From Myxococcales bacterium (GTDB lineage Bacteria > Myxococcota_A > Polyangia > Polyangiales > JADJMO01), in NCBI GenBank assembly GCA_016709545.1, contig JADJMO010000001.1, forward strand, positions 620,001 to 684,000: 64,000 bases of DNA, in the 5' to 3' direction. The notes beneath the pieces were generated by a model. It ran no database searches, had not been told where the DNA came from, and was given only the letters and a program-made list of their open reading frames with translations. Made by a program: the position numbers and the translations under genes. Of this stretch, positions 54,284 to 63,677 are shown piece by piece (the stretch's first letter is position 1; each line of letters opens with the position of its first letter).

Positions 54284-55378
54284 ATGCGGATTCGTGCGAT
54301 CGATTGGGTGCGCGGGCTGGTCATGATGCTCATGACCGTCGACCACGCCGGCAATGTCTTCGACGCTGCGCACATGCACGGCGACAACGGCGCGCGCTGG
54401 GTGCCCGGCTCGCCGTTGCCCGCGGGCGAGTTCCTCACGCGCTGGGTGACGCACCTCTGCGCGCCGACGTTCGTGCTGCTGGCGGGCGCGTCGCTCGCGC
54501 TGTCGGCGGAGAAGCGGAAGGGCCAGCCAGGGCAGACGCGCTTCATCGTCACGCGCGGGCTCCTCATCGCCGCGCTCGATCCGCTCTGGATGTCGCTCGG
54601 CTTCTCTGGCTATCGCCCGCTCATCTTCCAGGTGCTCTACGCCATCGGCCTCTCGATGGTGTGCATGGCCGCGCTGCGACGACTGCCCACGACCGTGCTC
54701 GTCGCGGGTGCGCTCGCCATCCAGGTGGCGGGTGAGCTGTCCTCGCGCTGGCAACCGGAGGCGCAGCCGTGGCACGCGATCTGGTGCCTGCTCTTCGTCG
54801 GCGGTCAGGTGGTGAAGGGCCTGGTGTGCGGCTACCCGCTGGTGCCGTGGCTCTCGATCATGATGCTCGGCTGGGCGCTCGGCCGATGGCTCCTCGCCCC
54901 GCGCCCGCGCGCCGTGAGTGCGCGCTCGCTCGCGCTCGTCGGCGGGACGTTGCTCGCCGTCTTCTCGGTGGTGCGCGGGTTCGACGGGTACGGCAACTGG
55001 GGGCTTCACCGCGACTCCACGAATTTCCTCCAGTGGTTGCACGTCGCGAAGTACCCGCCGAGCCTCGCGTTCACCTGCCTCGAGCTCGGCATCGCGTTCA
55101 CGCTGCTCGCCGGCTTCATGGCGATCGACGACCCCGAGCGCCCGCGTCGCGCGCTCGCGTTCCTCTCGCTCCTCGGCGCGACGGCCTTCTTCTTCTACCT
55201 CCTGCACGTGCACCTCTTGGTGCTCGCGCAGCTGCTCCTGCACTCGGATCGGAACGCGCATGGCCTCCTGAAGACGTGGCTCGCCGCGGGCGCCGCGCTC
55301 GCGCTCCTCTCGTGGCCGTGCTGGCGCTACCGCCGCTACAAGGCCGCGCACCCGGACGGGTGGACCCGCTACGTCTGA
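54284..55378 (+). CDS. DUF1624/HGSNAT-like membrane acyltransferase
   Basis: 364 residues with ~9 membrane helices. The start IRAIDWVRGLVMMLMTVDHAGN is the hallmark of the heparan-alpha-glucosaminide N-acetyltransferase-like (DUF1624) family, with the conserved DH pair. These are thought to move acyl groups across membranes. A partial copy with a ~0.65-kb internal deletion sits at 58817-58968. A truncated TMEM175-like gene follows 17 bp downstream. Confidence 0.85.
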   Translation: MRIRAIDWVRGLVMMLMTVDHAGNVFDAAHMHGDNGARWVPGSPLPAGEFLTRWVTHLCAPTFVLLAGASLALSAEKRKGQPGQTRFIVTRGLLIAALDPLWMSLGFSGYRPLIFQVLYAIGLSMVCMAALRRLPTTVLVAGALAIQVAGELSSRWQPEAQPWHAIWCLLFVGGQVVKGLVCGYPLVPWLSIMMLGWALGRWLLAPRPRAVSARSLALVGGTLLAVFSVVRGFDGYGNWGLHRDSTNFLQWLHVAKYPPSLAFTCLELGIAFTLLAGFMAIDDPERPRRALAFLSLLGATAFFFYLLHVHLLVLAQLLLHSDRNAHGLLKTWLAAGAALALLSWPCWRYRRYKAAHPDGWTRYV

Positions 55379-55395
55379 ACCAGGCCTCGCCGTCG

Positions 55396-55533
55396 ATGGA
55401 CAAGAGCAGGCTCGAGGCGTTCAGCGATGGCGTCCTCGCGGTCATCATCACGATCATGGTCCTCGAGCTGTCGCGCGACGCGAGGTGGTCGCGAAGCCGC
55501 GAGGTGGGTCGTCGAGCGCCCCTGGTGACTTGA
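55396..55533 (+). pseudogene. Truncated TMEM175-type potassium channel gene
   Basis: 45 residues. MDKSRLEAFSDGVLAVIITIMVLEL is the first helix and FSDG signature of the TMEM175/DUF1211 channel family, which is normally ~200 residues. The reading then turns into an unrelated Arg-rich end and stops. The rest of the gene is not found downstream. A trace of the same start appears after the DUF1624 copy near 58980. Confidence 0.7.
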
Positions 55534-55782
55534 TCGCCGCGCCCCGCCGTAGGCCTGGCGGACCTCGCACTCTAGTCCATCTGTCATCCGACGGGCGCGT
55601 GCGCCGTCGCACCCCGGGCGTGTTTGCCTGAAGATGCGCGCCGGTTGGTCGGCAGCGCCATGAAGAGGTGCAGGAACTGCCGAGGTAGCGCAGGAGCCTC
55701 GGTGTGCGCGCGACGTCAGCCTCGTGCGAGCGCCGATTCGCAAGGGCATGAACGTTGCTGCGCCTCGGGACCGGAGGTCACC

Positions 55783-57564
55783 ATGCACCGCAACCGCTTC
55801 TGGCTGGCCCTTCTCGGTTCGACGGCGCTCGTCGGCGGTTGCAGCCCCGACAGCTCGGGCACTCCCGATGCGGACGCAGGCGGCACCGAGGCGTGCGCAA
55901 ACGTCGAGGCCCTGCGTGCCACCTGTTCGCCGCTGCCCGAGAGGTTCGACGCGTCCACGACTCTCGTGAAGGGGTGCTACCGCGCGAGCAAGACCCCCGT
56001 CCTGGGCGCCGACGTGACTCTCACGATCGCGCCGGGCGTCACCATCCTCTTCGCCGAGAACGCGGGTCTTCACGTGAGCGCGAAGCAGGCGCTCGTCGCC
56101 GCGGGCACCAAAGAGGAGCCGATCTGCCTCACCGGCGACAAGGCGCTGCGCGGTAGCTGGGACGGGGTGACCCTCGGGCGGACCGAGGGTGCAGACGATC
56201 GGCTCGACTACGTCACCATCGAGTACGCGGGCAGCACGAAGAGCGACGCTGAGGCAGCGGGCATCAAGGTCGTGTCCGACAGCCGGATCGCGCGAGTGAG
56301 CCTCACGCACACCACGGTGCGCGAGAGCCAAGGCTTTGGCCTCTATCTGGTGGGCAGCGCGGAGACGCCCGCGTTCGGGGGCAACACCTTCACGAAGAAC
56401 AGCCTCGGACCCGCCAGCGTGGACTCGGACGTCGCTGGCCTGCTCGACGCCACTTCGAAGTACGGTGGCAATGGCGTCGACGAGGTCAGGGTGCGGACCA
56501 ACCGCCTCTCGAAGAACCTCACATGGAGGGCCATCGGTGTCCCCTTCCACCTGTCGGGCAATCTGAGCGTCGTCGCGCCCTGGGTCCTCGAGGCGCCGAC
56601 CACGCTGATCATGTCCGCGGATTCCTGGATCAGCGTCAACGGAGACGTCGCGGGGTTGCGCGCCGTCGGCACCGCCGACAAGCCAGTCCTGTTCACGGGC
56701 GAGACCAAGACGCGCGGAGCATGGGAGGCTCTCCGGTTCGACGGCACCAACAACGCCACCAATCGCCTCGAGTACGTCACGGTCGAATACGGCGGGGGCA
56801 CCAAGCACGACGCCGCCGGCGCGGGCGTCAAGGCGATCGCCGACAGCCACGGGGTGACGTTGAGTCTATCGAACACCACCATCCGCGAATGCGAGGGCTT
56901 CGGGCTCTACCTGGCGGGGAGCGCGGTGACGCCGACCTTCGCGAAGAACATCTTCACCAAGAACGGGCTCGGGCCGGTGAGCGTGGGTTCGCAAGCCGTC
57001 CACCAGCTGGAGACCAGCTCGACGTACACGGGCAACGTCGTCGACCACTTGAGGGTGCCGGGTGACCGCGTGGGCAAGACCGTCACCTGGCTGGACCTCG
57101 GGGTGCCCTACGAGCTCGAGGGCAACATCCACGTCGATCTCGTCTGGACCCTCTCGCCGGGAGTCACCCTGCTCATGGCGAAGGATTCCTGGATCAGCGT
57201 GGCCGGCGACGCCGCAGGCCTCAGCGCGGTCGGTTCGGCGGTCAAGCCGATCACGATCAGCGGCATCGAAAAGACAAAGGGCTTCTGGCACGGCATCGTC
57301 TTCGACGCGACGCTCAACGCAGCGAACGCGCTCGCCTACGCCACGGTCGAGTACGGCGGCTCGCTCGGAGGAGGAGGCGAGCGGGGCATGATCCAGGCGC
57401 ATGCCGACAGCCATGGCGTCGTCATCAGCGTCAAGAACTCCACCATCCGGAACAGCGGTCAGTACGGCATCTGGCTCGGAGCGAGCGCCAAGTACAACAG
57501 CGACATCGAGACGAGCAACACGTTCGCGAACAACACCTCGGGCAACGTGTTCAAGGACCTGTGA
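55783..57564 (+). CDS. Lipoprotein with repeated right-handed beta-helix units
   Basis: 593 residues. GGAGG 5 nt before ATG 55783; lipobox ALVGGC. The body consists of three repeats of ~170 residues. Each starts with a strand set ending in GVT(I/L)L and continues through a WISV..GDVAGL or similar step, ..WEALRFDG, a YVTVEYGG motif and a TTIRE..GFGLYL(A/V)GSA turn. These are parallel beta-helix features. Surface beta-helix proteins bind or cut polysaccharides; no catalytic residues are evident. Confidence 0.8.
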   Translation: MHRNRFWLALLGSTALVGGCSPDSSGTPDADAGGTEACANVEALRATCSPLPERFDASTTLVKGCYRASKTPVLGADVTLTIAPGVTILFAENAGLHVSAKQALVAAGTKEEPICLTGDKALRGSWDGVTLGRTEGADDRLDYVTIEYAGSTKSDAEAAGIKVVSDSRIARVSLTHTTVRESQGFGLYLVGSAETPAFGGNTFTKNSLGPASVDSDVAGLLDATSKYGGNGVDEVRVRTNRLSKNLTWRAIGVPFHLSGNLSVVAPWVLEAPTTLIMSADSWISVNGDVAGLRAVGTADKPVLFTGETKTRGAWEALRFDGTNNATNRLEYVTVEYGGGTKHDAAGAGVKAIADSHGVTLSLSNTTIRECEGFGLYLAGSAVTPTFAKNIFTKNGLGPVSVGSQAVHQLETSSTYTGNVVDHLRVPGDRVGKTVTWLDLGVPYELEGNIHVDLVWTLSPGVTLLMAKDSWISVAGDAAGLSAVGSAVKPITISGIEKTKGFWHGIVFDATLNAANALAYATVEYGGSLGGGGERGMIQAHADSHGVVISVKNSTIRNSGQYGIWLGASAKYNSDIETSNTFANNTSGNVFKDL

Positions 57565-57695
57565 CTCGGCCGCTCCAACCTCCTACAAGGCAAGCGCGGT
57601 CTGCTTTCCGCAGCCGCCGCGCGCGTCGAGCAGGCGGAGGCCGGCATCGTCTCCGACCGCCGTGCGTCGACGCCGACGAGCACGATGGGAGGACC

Positions 57696-58148
57696 TCAGA
57701 GCGCCTTCACCATGAACAGGCAGGGGTTCCCACCCCAGAGGTCGAGCCGCTCCTCGAGCGGCAGGAACCCGACGCCCTCGTAGAACGCTCGCGTCCGCGC
57801 GTACTCCGCGTTGGGCCGCGCCGGCCCGAGCGTCTTGACGTGCAGGAGCCTCACCCCCGCCGCCCGCGCCGCCGCCTCGACGGCCGCGACCAGCGCCCGC
57901 CCGACCCCTCGGCGGTGCGGCTCCACGGCGGCGAGGATGTGCACCTCCCAGCTCGTCGCGAAGTGCACCCGTACGCTCACGGAGCCCACCGCGCGCGCGC
58001 CGTCGAAGGCCGCCCAGGTGGGCATGTGGCGCACGTCCGCCACATACTCGACGAGCGAGCTCTCGATCCCGAACCACGCAGGGAGGCTGCGCAGGATCCG
58101 CTCCGCGGTGGGGGCGAACTCCGCGCCGTCGACGTGCCGAAGGTCCAT
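57696..58148 (-). CDS. GNAT-family N-acetyltransferase
   Basis: 150 residues. The acetyl-CoA motif is VEPHRRGVGRALVAAVEAAARAAG; a C-terminal ARTRAFYEGVGFLPLEE segment completes the GNAT fold. The substrate is unknown. The start ATG 58148 agrees with the family's usual beginning. Confidence 0.85.
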   Translation of the reverse strand: MDLRHVDGAEFAPTAERILRSLPAWFGIESSLVEYVADVRHMPTWAAFDGARAVGSVSVRVHFATSWEVHILAAVEPHRRGVGRALVAAVEAAARAAGVRLLHVKTLGPARPNAEYARTRAFYEGVGFLPLEERLDLWGGNPCLFMVKAL

Positions 58149-59012
58149 CGGGCCTCGCTACCGCGGGCCCGACGGCCTGCCCAGGCGGCGTCGTGTCTCA
58201 CCAGACCCGAGAGCAGGAACCTCGGTCTGTAAGTGCCGAGCCACGTGGCGGCAACATGCTTGGGCTACCTACCCTCATTGGTCGAAGATCAGCGCCGAGC
58301 GCGTCGAAGGGGATGATCCGCGCGCGTCTCGCAGCGTGCGTCATTCCACGTTGCCCGTGCGCAAGCTGCTCCCGACCGGAGGCGTGGGCTACCGGCAGAA
58401 GTCCGACGACATCGTCGCGGCATTTCGGAGCGATTCGAACGCCTCGACGTTGGCGTCGATGGGCAGGACGCTCACTCCGGCCGCGCAAGAGGCCAGTGAG
58501 CATCGGCATGGCGAGATACAGGGTCGCCGGCCGGCTGCTGGACGCCCCGCATCGGTGATCGGCTCTTCGCTGCACCCGGCGCGAGATCTGACGTCGCGTG
58601 GGCCATCAACGTCTGGCACGAGCCGGTGCGCGTTCCGGCTTCGGTTGCTGAAGCCGCCGCCATCCTGCGCCCTCGGACCGCGGTGGAGCTCGCCGCTCTC
58701 GCCGTCACGGGCTGCGCTCGCTCGCGAATCGCGTCCCGCAGGCGGAGACCGCGCTCCCCGTCTTTCCCGACCGGCCCAAGGACCACCGCCCGGCTCCTGG
58801 ATCATGACGGGCGAAGCCGCGCTCGATCCGCTCTGGATGTCGCTCGGTTTCTCTGGCTATCGCCCGTGGCTTGCCGCGGGCGCCGCGATCGCGCTCCTTT
58901 CGTGGCCGTGCTGGCGCTACCGCCGCTACAAGGCCGCGCACCCGGACGGGTGGACCCGCTACGTGTGAAGTAGTCCTCGCCGTCGACGGGCAAGAGCACA
59001 CGAGCGCGACGG
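58149..59012. other. 864-bp stretch without an intact gene
   Basis: No convincing full gene on either strand. Its right part holds the decayed DUF1624 copy (58817-58968) and a trace of the TMEM175-like start. The left part (58149-58816) shows no motif I can name. It probably is remnant DNA. Confidence 0.55.
58817..58968 (+). pseudogene. Internally deleted copy of the DUF1624 gene
   Basis: The first ~50 bp match 54571-54620 (ALDPLWMSLGFSGYRP) with one mismatch. The rest matches the last ~100 bp of the parent (LAAGAAxALLSWPCWRYRR... to the stop), with only a few changes. About 655 bp are missing between the two parts. The order and strand are the same as in the parent. It lacks a start and most helices. 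Confidence 0.8.
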
Positions 59013-59624
59013 TCAGCACGACCGCCCAACCGGCCATGTCCGCGAGCTCGGCGCCGGCCCGAATGAATCATCCCGGGGAAGACCGCCGCCACGGTGAAGT
59101 CGCACCTGGCGCTGGTCACCGACTCGGACGGTGAGCACGGCGGTTCCTGGACGCCCACCAGGCCAGGTCGCGATCGCGCGCAGCCGCACCTTCGATCGGC
59201 CCGCGGCGTCGATGACGCACTCGAGCTCGGCCGCTCGGAGAAATTGGGGCCGAACGGTTCGATTCTTCGGAGTGTCGTGGGCGCTTCCTCCGTAGGTGGC
59301 GCACGCCGTCTTGAGGGGTGCACTGCCCTCGGCTTCGGCCACGATCTCGAGGCGACCCTTCTCGGCGATCTCGTGGATCTCGCTGTACCCCGTGTCCGCG
59401 ACGATATCGATGCTGAAGCGGATCGTCTTCCCTTCGGTGTCGATGTCGAGAACCGGAGCGGTCGCGCCGAGCAGGTCGATCTTTCCGACCGGCCGACCGC
59501 GCGGGGTCGTCAGGTGGGAGAGCACCGCGATCAAACCCATGAACAGCGCGAATCCCAGGACCGTGAGGATCGTCCAGAGCTTCCAGCGCGAGGGCGGTCT
59601 TCCAAGCGCCGCGGACTCGGTCAC
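59013..59624 (-). CDS. Single-pass membrane protein, unknown, C-terminus possibly damaged
   Basis: 203 residues from GTG 59624. One membrane helix (WTILTVLGFALFMGLIAVL) is followed by a mainly beta extracytoplasmic domain with one cysteine pair (KTACATYGG...ELECVID). After TVLTVRVGDQRQ-like sequence near 59100 the reading becomes Arg/Gly/Pro-rich and runs into the remnant region, so the normal end may have been lost. Family unknown. Confidence 0.5.
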   Translation of the reverse strand: MTESAALGRPPSRWKLWTILTVLGFALFMGLIAVLSHLTTPRGRPVGKIDLLGATAPVLDIDTEGKTIRFSIDIVADTGYSEIHEIAEKGRLEIVAEAEGSAPLKTACATYGGSAHDTPKNRTVRPQFLRAAELECVIDAAGRSKVRLRAIATWPGGRPGTAVLTVRVGDQRQVRLHRGGGLPRDDSFGPAPSSRTWPVGRSC

Positions 59625-59736
59625 GCTCGCGATCCTAGCTCCAAGCGCGGCGATCGAGCCAACATAGCTGCGCGCCCGAAGTTCCTGCCGAGATGGCGCG
59701 CCGGGGCCCGCGAGCGAAGACGCCCCGAGTAAGGAG

Positions 59737-60003
59737 CTACTCCCTCTCCAGCTTGGAGTGCCTCGCGCGAAGCTCTGCGTAGCAGTCATCGCAGACGACC
59801 GTCATCTGGTTGAACTCCTTGAACTCGTCCGTCATCTCGCCCTCGCGCAGAAAGAGCCGCTCGCACGCGTCGCACCAGGCCTGGAGGTCGTCGGGCTCGG
59901 AGCTGTTCTCGACGAACCCGACGGCGTGGTCCTTGGCAGGCAGCATGTGGCCGCACACCACCGCCGCGGTCCGCCCGCCGTGCGTTCCACACTTGATGAT
60001 CAA
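59737..60003 (-). CDS. Small cysteine-rich, probably zinc-binding protein
   Basis: 88 residues from a TTG start. Metal-ligand-like residues are C5, C17, H19, C44, C47, C71 and C74, enough for two zinc sites. The centre has WCDACERLFLREGEMTDEF and CDDCYAELRARH. It reads as a compact cytoplasmic protein; I cannot name the family. The start lacks a ribosome site, so it is uncertain. Confidence 0.6.
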   Translation of the reverse strand: MIIKCGTHGGRTAAVVCGHMLPAKDHAVGFVENSSEPDDLQAWCDACERLFLREGEMTDEFKEFNQMTVVCDDCYAELRARHSKLERE

Positions 60004-60360
60004 CGGGCTTTGGTCGCCATGGCCGCCCGAGGTGAGCGTAGCGCGCTCGTCCGCCGATGCGGTAACCCGCGGAGGACGCTTGGGATCGCACGCTCGCCGC
60101 TCGGCGCGGCCGAACTCGGGGGCCTTCTCGGCGTCTCGGACTTCTCCTGGTCGGACATGTCCTTGCCGTTCTTGGCGACCTACTCACCTGCGACGACGAA
60201 GGCGGAGCTCCCGGCGAGCACGCACCCATCGGCGGTGATGCTCTCCGCGAGCCCGGGGATCGCGGTGTGCTGCGCGCGCCACGTCTTCGTCACCTGTTCT
60301 CGCTACCACGGAGGATGCGGCGTCGCGGCGGAGCGAATCTCCAGAGAGAGCGTGCGCCGT
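60004..60360. other. 357-bp stretch without an intact gene
   Basis: Holds the decayed copy of the four-cysteine gene (60103-60180). Nothing else was recognised on either strand. Confidence 0.55.
60103..60180 (-). pseudogene. Decayed fragment of the four-cysteine protein gene
   Basis: The first 30 bp are identical to 47221-47250. The next ~35 bp match 47264-47298 with one mismatch, after a ~12-bp deletion. A second deletion precedes a short shared TCTTGGCGAC. Orientation is the same. No open frame survives. Confidence 0.7.
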
Positions 60361-63300
60361 TCAAGGTCCGAGGCCGCGCGGCCGGGATGCGGTCCGCCGC
60401 CTCGCCCGCGTGAGGGCGAGCACCGCGAGCCCCAACCACGCGGGCGCGCCGGGGAGACCGACCTGCTCGATCGCGCACCCGCCGTCCGTGGCCGCGACCT
60501 GGGTCTCGCAGCGGCCGGTGGCCGTGTCGCACGCGAAGCCGGCCGCGCACTCGTCGCTCTTGCCGCAGCTCGAGAGGCACGCGCCGAGCGCGCACGCGTA
60601 CGGCGCGCACTCGTACACCGCCGCGGCCGTGTCGCACGAAGCGCCCGCGCCGCTGCAGGTCGAGGGGCCCTTCAGCGTGCTCGGTCCGGTGCAGACGCTC
60701 GGGGCGCACTGGTCGCCGGCGCGGATCGGGCGGCAGGCCCCCGAGCCGCAGGTCGTCGAGCACCGCGCGGCGTCGCACTCCTTTCGCAGGTCGAGCCCCG
60801 GCTCCGCGGTGCAGGTGCCGACCAGGCCCGGCACGACGCAGGAGTGGCACTTCTCCTTGCACGCTCGGTCGCAGCAGACGCCGTCCGAGCAGTGCCCGGT
60901 CGCGCACTCGCTGTCGACCGTGCAGAGGCGCAGCCCGCCGGCGATGGCGGGGGCACCGGCGTCGGTGACCGGCGGGAGGCAGGCGCCGGATCGGCACGAG
61001 GTCCCGGTGGCGCAGTCCGTGTCGCTCGTGCAGCTGGCCGCGCAGCCGGTCCCGTCGCACGCGTACGGTGCGCAGGAAGCGGTCGTGACCTCGCAGGCGC
61101 CCGACGCGCCGCAGGCAGCGGTCGTCGCGACGCCGAGCGAACAAGTCGGCTTCGGGCAGGCGATCCGCGCGCCGTGGGGCGCTCCCGTGACGGCGCCACA
61201 GGTGCCGGGCGCGCTCGGGCGATCGCACGCCTCGCACTGGCCGGCGCACGCGCGATCGCAGCACGCGCCGTCGACGCAGAACCCGCTCGAGCACTCGGAG
61301 CCGGCGGCGCACTTGCCGCCGACGGTCGACTTGCCGACGCACGCGCCGGTCGCGTCGCAGCGCGCGTCGGTCGCGCAGTCCGCGTCGGTCGTGCACTTGG
61401 CTGCGCAGGCGCCGCCGACGCACGCGTAGGTGCCGCACGGCACCGGGCTCGAGGCCGTGCAGGCGCCACTCCCGTCGCAGTGACCGACGGGCACCGCGCG
61501 CCCCGATCCGTCGCAGCTGGCCGCGCCGCAGGTCGTCGTGACGCCGGGGGCGGTGCAGGCCGTGGTCGTCGTGCCGTCGCAGGTGCTCGCGCAGGGGCCG
61601 GTTCCACCGCAAGCGGTCCGCGCGCCGACCGGAGCGCCGCTCACCGGCGAGCACGTGCCCTCCTTGCCCTTGAGGTTGCAGGCCTCGCACTGTCCGGTGC
61701 ACGAGGTCGCGCAGCAGACGCCGTCGACGCACGCGCCGGCCGCGCAGTCGGTCGAGGCGACACACGCGCCGCCGAGCGCCAGGCCGAGCGCAGGGTCGTA
61801 CACGTAGACGAAGCTGGGCGGGCTCGAGACGGCGAGGCGCGCGCCCGAGACGGCGAGGCTCCTGCCGAAGTTGGTGGAGCTCGCGTCGGAGGGCGCGATC
61901 GTGCGGACGAGCGACCAGGTCGTGCCGGTGCGCTTGAACGCGAAGACCCGGCCCTGCCCGCCCGCGGCGGCCGGCGCGCCGACGAAGGCGGTGTTGCCGT
62001 CGGCCGACAGCGCGACCGCGGTGCCGGCCTGCCCCGCGACCGGGGGCGCCGTGAACAGCTTGGCTTGCTCGGTGAACCCGGTCCCGCCGGCGACGAAGAC
62101 GTACGCCTGGCCGCTCGGGTCGGTCCCCACGAGCTTCCCGGGCGCGCCCACCAGCAGCGTCGAGCCGGCGAGCGCGAGCCGCTGGCCGAAGGCGTCGCCC
62201 GAGAGCGTGTCGCTGCCGACGAGCGTGGCGTCGTACGACCAGCTCGTGCCGGTCCGGCGGTACGAGTAGGCCTTGTCGGAGATGCAGCCGACCGCGGCGA
62301 GGTCGCCGTCCGTCGCGACGTCCCAGCCGAAGTACTCCGTGGCGCTCGGCGGCGTGAGCTTGGCCTGCTGGGTGTAGACGGTGCCCGCGGCCGGGGAGAA
62401 GACGTAGGCCGCGCCGGCCGCGCCCGACGTGCTCCGCGCACCCACGATCACGCTGTTGCTCGAGGCGCCGATGGCGAAGCCGAACTGATCGTCCGCGGCC
62501 GCGCTCGCCGGCTTGAGCAGCGCGGTGTAGGCGCTGGTCGAGAACGCGTAGCCGAACACGCCTCCGGCCCAGGTCGAGGAGCCGTACGAGAAGCGGATGT
62601 CCCCGACGAGCACACTCCCATCGGTCGCGAACCCGAGCGCGTCGCCGAAGGCCCCGAACGAGTCCGTGCCCCCGGAGCTGACCGGGAGGGTGACGCGCCC
62701 GCTCGGCGACCAGTCGCTCGCGCTTCGCCGATACAGCACCACGGCCGCCTCGGAGCCGCCCGGGATGGGCTGGGCCTCCTTGATCGCGAGCTTGTCGGTC
62801 GTCATCGCGATCGCCTGGCCGAAGCCGGCTCCGCCCGACACGTCCGCGGAGAGCTTGGTCTCGGTGCCCGAGGAGACGATGGGATCGATCGCGATGGGGT
62901 ACAGGGCGCCGCGGTCGTCGATCACGAGCTCGAGGCGGGGACCTGCGGCGCGAAAGCGCGACGGCAAGACCCTGCCGCTGGCGTCCTTGGCGGCGAGCTC
63001 GCTGAAGGTGAGCCACAAGGCCTGGTCGACGAAGACGAAGGCCGCGACGCCATCGCTCGGCACGCGCACCGTCACCGGTCTCGTGCCGTGGTCGAGGGTG
63101 AGCGTGACGGCGAGCTCACCCTCACCGTCCGGTCGGCGCGCGAGGTCGTAGCCGAGCTCGAGCCCGCGTGCGCCCCCCACCCACCACTCACGCACGCCGT
63201 CGCGGTCGAGGATCGCGCGGCCGTCACGGCGGGTGGGCGTCGCCTTCGAGAGGGTGCGAGGGGCGCCGGCCCGCCCGATGGCCGTCGTCGCGAGGCTCCC

Positions 63301-63453
63301 GCCGGCCCGCTCGAGGCGGAGGCCCCCCGGCTCCAGCCGCGCGCCTTCGATGGCCACCGACGCGGTGGGTGGCAGCGGCGAAGGGGCGGGGGCGCGGTCG
63401 CTGCAGGCAAGGAGCAGGGGGCACGTCGCGACGAGGAGGAGGGGGCGCGCCAT
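60361..63453 (-). CDS. Large surface protein: FG-GAP-like propeller, Cys-rich repeats and MYXO-CTERM-like anchor
   Basis: 1030 residues. A lipoprotein-like signal (CPLLLAC) is followed by a beta region, then FG-GAP/integrin-alpha-like repeats (~200-530), for example DSFGAFGDALGFATDGSVLVG and TNFGRSLAVSGARLAVS. A long disulfide-rich part (~545-980) has repeated CxxDxxCATGxxC and CVDGVCC..CTGQCEACNLKG units. The end GGCAIEQVGLPG, a hydrophobic helix and TRARRR resembles the MYXO-CTERM sorting signal processed by myxosortase. Having both a lipobox-like head and a MYXO-CTERM-like tail is unusual; one may not be used. Probably a cell-surface adhesin-like protein. A 71-bp piece of the gene is duplicated at 63597-63667. 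Confidence 0.85.
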   Translation of the reverse strand: MARPLLLVATCPLLLACSDRAPAPSPLPPTASVAIEGARLEPGGLRLERAGGSLATTAIGRAGAPRTLSKATPTRRDGRAILDRDGVREWWVGGARGLELGYDLARRPDGEGELAVTLTLDHGTRPVTVRVPSDGVAAFVFVDQALWLTFSELAAKDASGRVLPSRFRAAGPRLELVIDDRGALYPIAIDPIVSSGTETKLSADVSGGAGFGQAIAMTTDKLAIKEAQPIPGGSEAAVVLYRRSASDWSPSGRVTLPVSSGGTDSFGAFGDALGFATDGSVLVGDIRFSYGSSTWAGGVFGYAFSTSAYTALLKPASAAADDQFGFAIGASSNSVIVGARSTSGAAGAAYVFSPAAGTVYTQQAKLTPPSATEYFGWDVATDGDLAAVGCISDKAYSYRRTGTSWSYDATLVGSDTLSGDAFGQRLALAGSTLLVGAPGKLVGTDPSGQAYVFVAGGTGFTEQAKLFTAPPVAGQAGTAVALSADGNTAFVGAPAAAGGQGRVFAFKRTGTTWSLVRTIAPSDASSTNFGRSLAVSGARLAVSSPPSFVYVYDPALGLALGGACVASTDCAAGACVDGVCCATSCTGQCEACNLKGKEGTCSPVSGAPVGARTACGGTGPCASTCDGTTTTACTAPGVTTTCGAASCDGSGRAVPVGHCDGSGACTASSPVPCGTYACVGGACAAKCTTDADCATDARCDATGACVGKSTVGGKCAAGSECSSGFCVDGACCDRACAGQCEACDRPSAPGTCGAVTGAPHGARIACPKPTCSLGVATTAACGASGACEVTTASCAPYACDGTGCAASCTSDTDCATGTSCRSGACLPPVTDAGAPAIAGGLRLCTVDSECATGHCSDGVCCDRACKEKCHSCVVPGLVGTCTAEPGLDLRKECDAARCSTTCGSGACRPIRAGDQCAPSVCTGPSTLKGPSTCSGAGASCDTAAAVYECAPYACALGACLSSCGKSDECAAGFACDTATGRCETQVAATDGGCAIEQVGLPGAPAWLGLAVLALTRARRRTASRPRGLGP

Positions 63454-63548
63454 CGGCCGACGATATCCGGTTTTCCCATGGGAAGCTGGAGCGGCGGGTG
63501 GACGACTTCCAGAGGGTCGACGGGCGATGGCCGGTGGGCTCGTGGTCC

Positions 63549-63582
63549 GGAGTCGACTCCGCCCGCATCCAGAGTCGACTCC
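63549..63582. repeat. Two tandem palindromic repeats upstream of the surface-protein gene
   Basis: GGAGTCGACTCC (63549-63560) is a perfect palindrome. A second GAGTCGACTC (63572-63581) follows with its centre 22 bp away. Both are followed by a C-rich GCC end. They lie ~100 bp upstream of ATG 63453 and could be an operator. Confidence 0.4.
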
Positions 63583-63596
63583 GCCTGGTCGGTCTC

Positions 63597-63667
63597 CTCG
63601 AGACGGCGAGGCGCGCGCCCGAGACCGCGAGGCTCCTGCCGAAGTTGGTCGAGCTCGCGTCGGAGGG
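63597..63667. repeat. Duplicated 71-bp piece of the surface-protein gene
   Basis: Matches 61823-61893 at 69 of 71 positions, same orientation. It encodes part of an FG-GAP-like unit (NFGRSLAVSGARLAVS) in the leftward frame but has no start or stop of its own. It lies between two short repeats (63496-63524 and 63665-63693). Confidence 0.8.
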
Positions 63668-63677
63668 TGGACGATCT

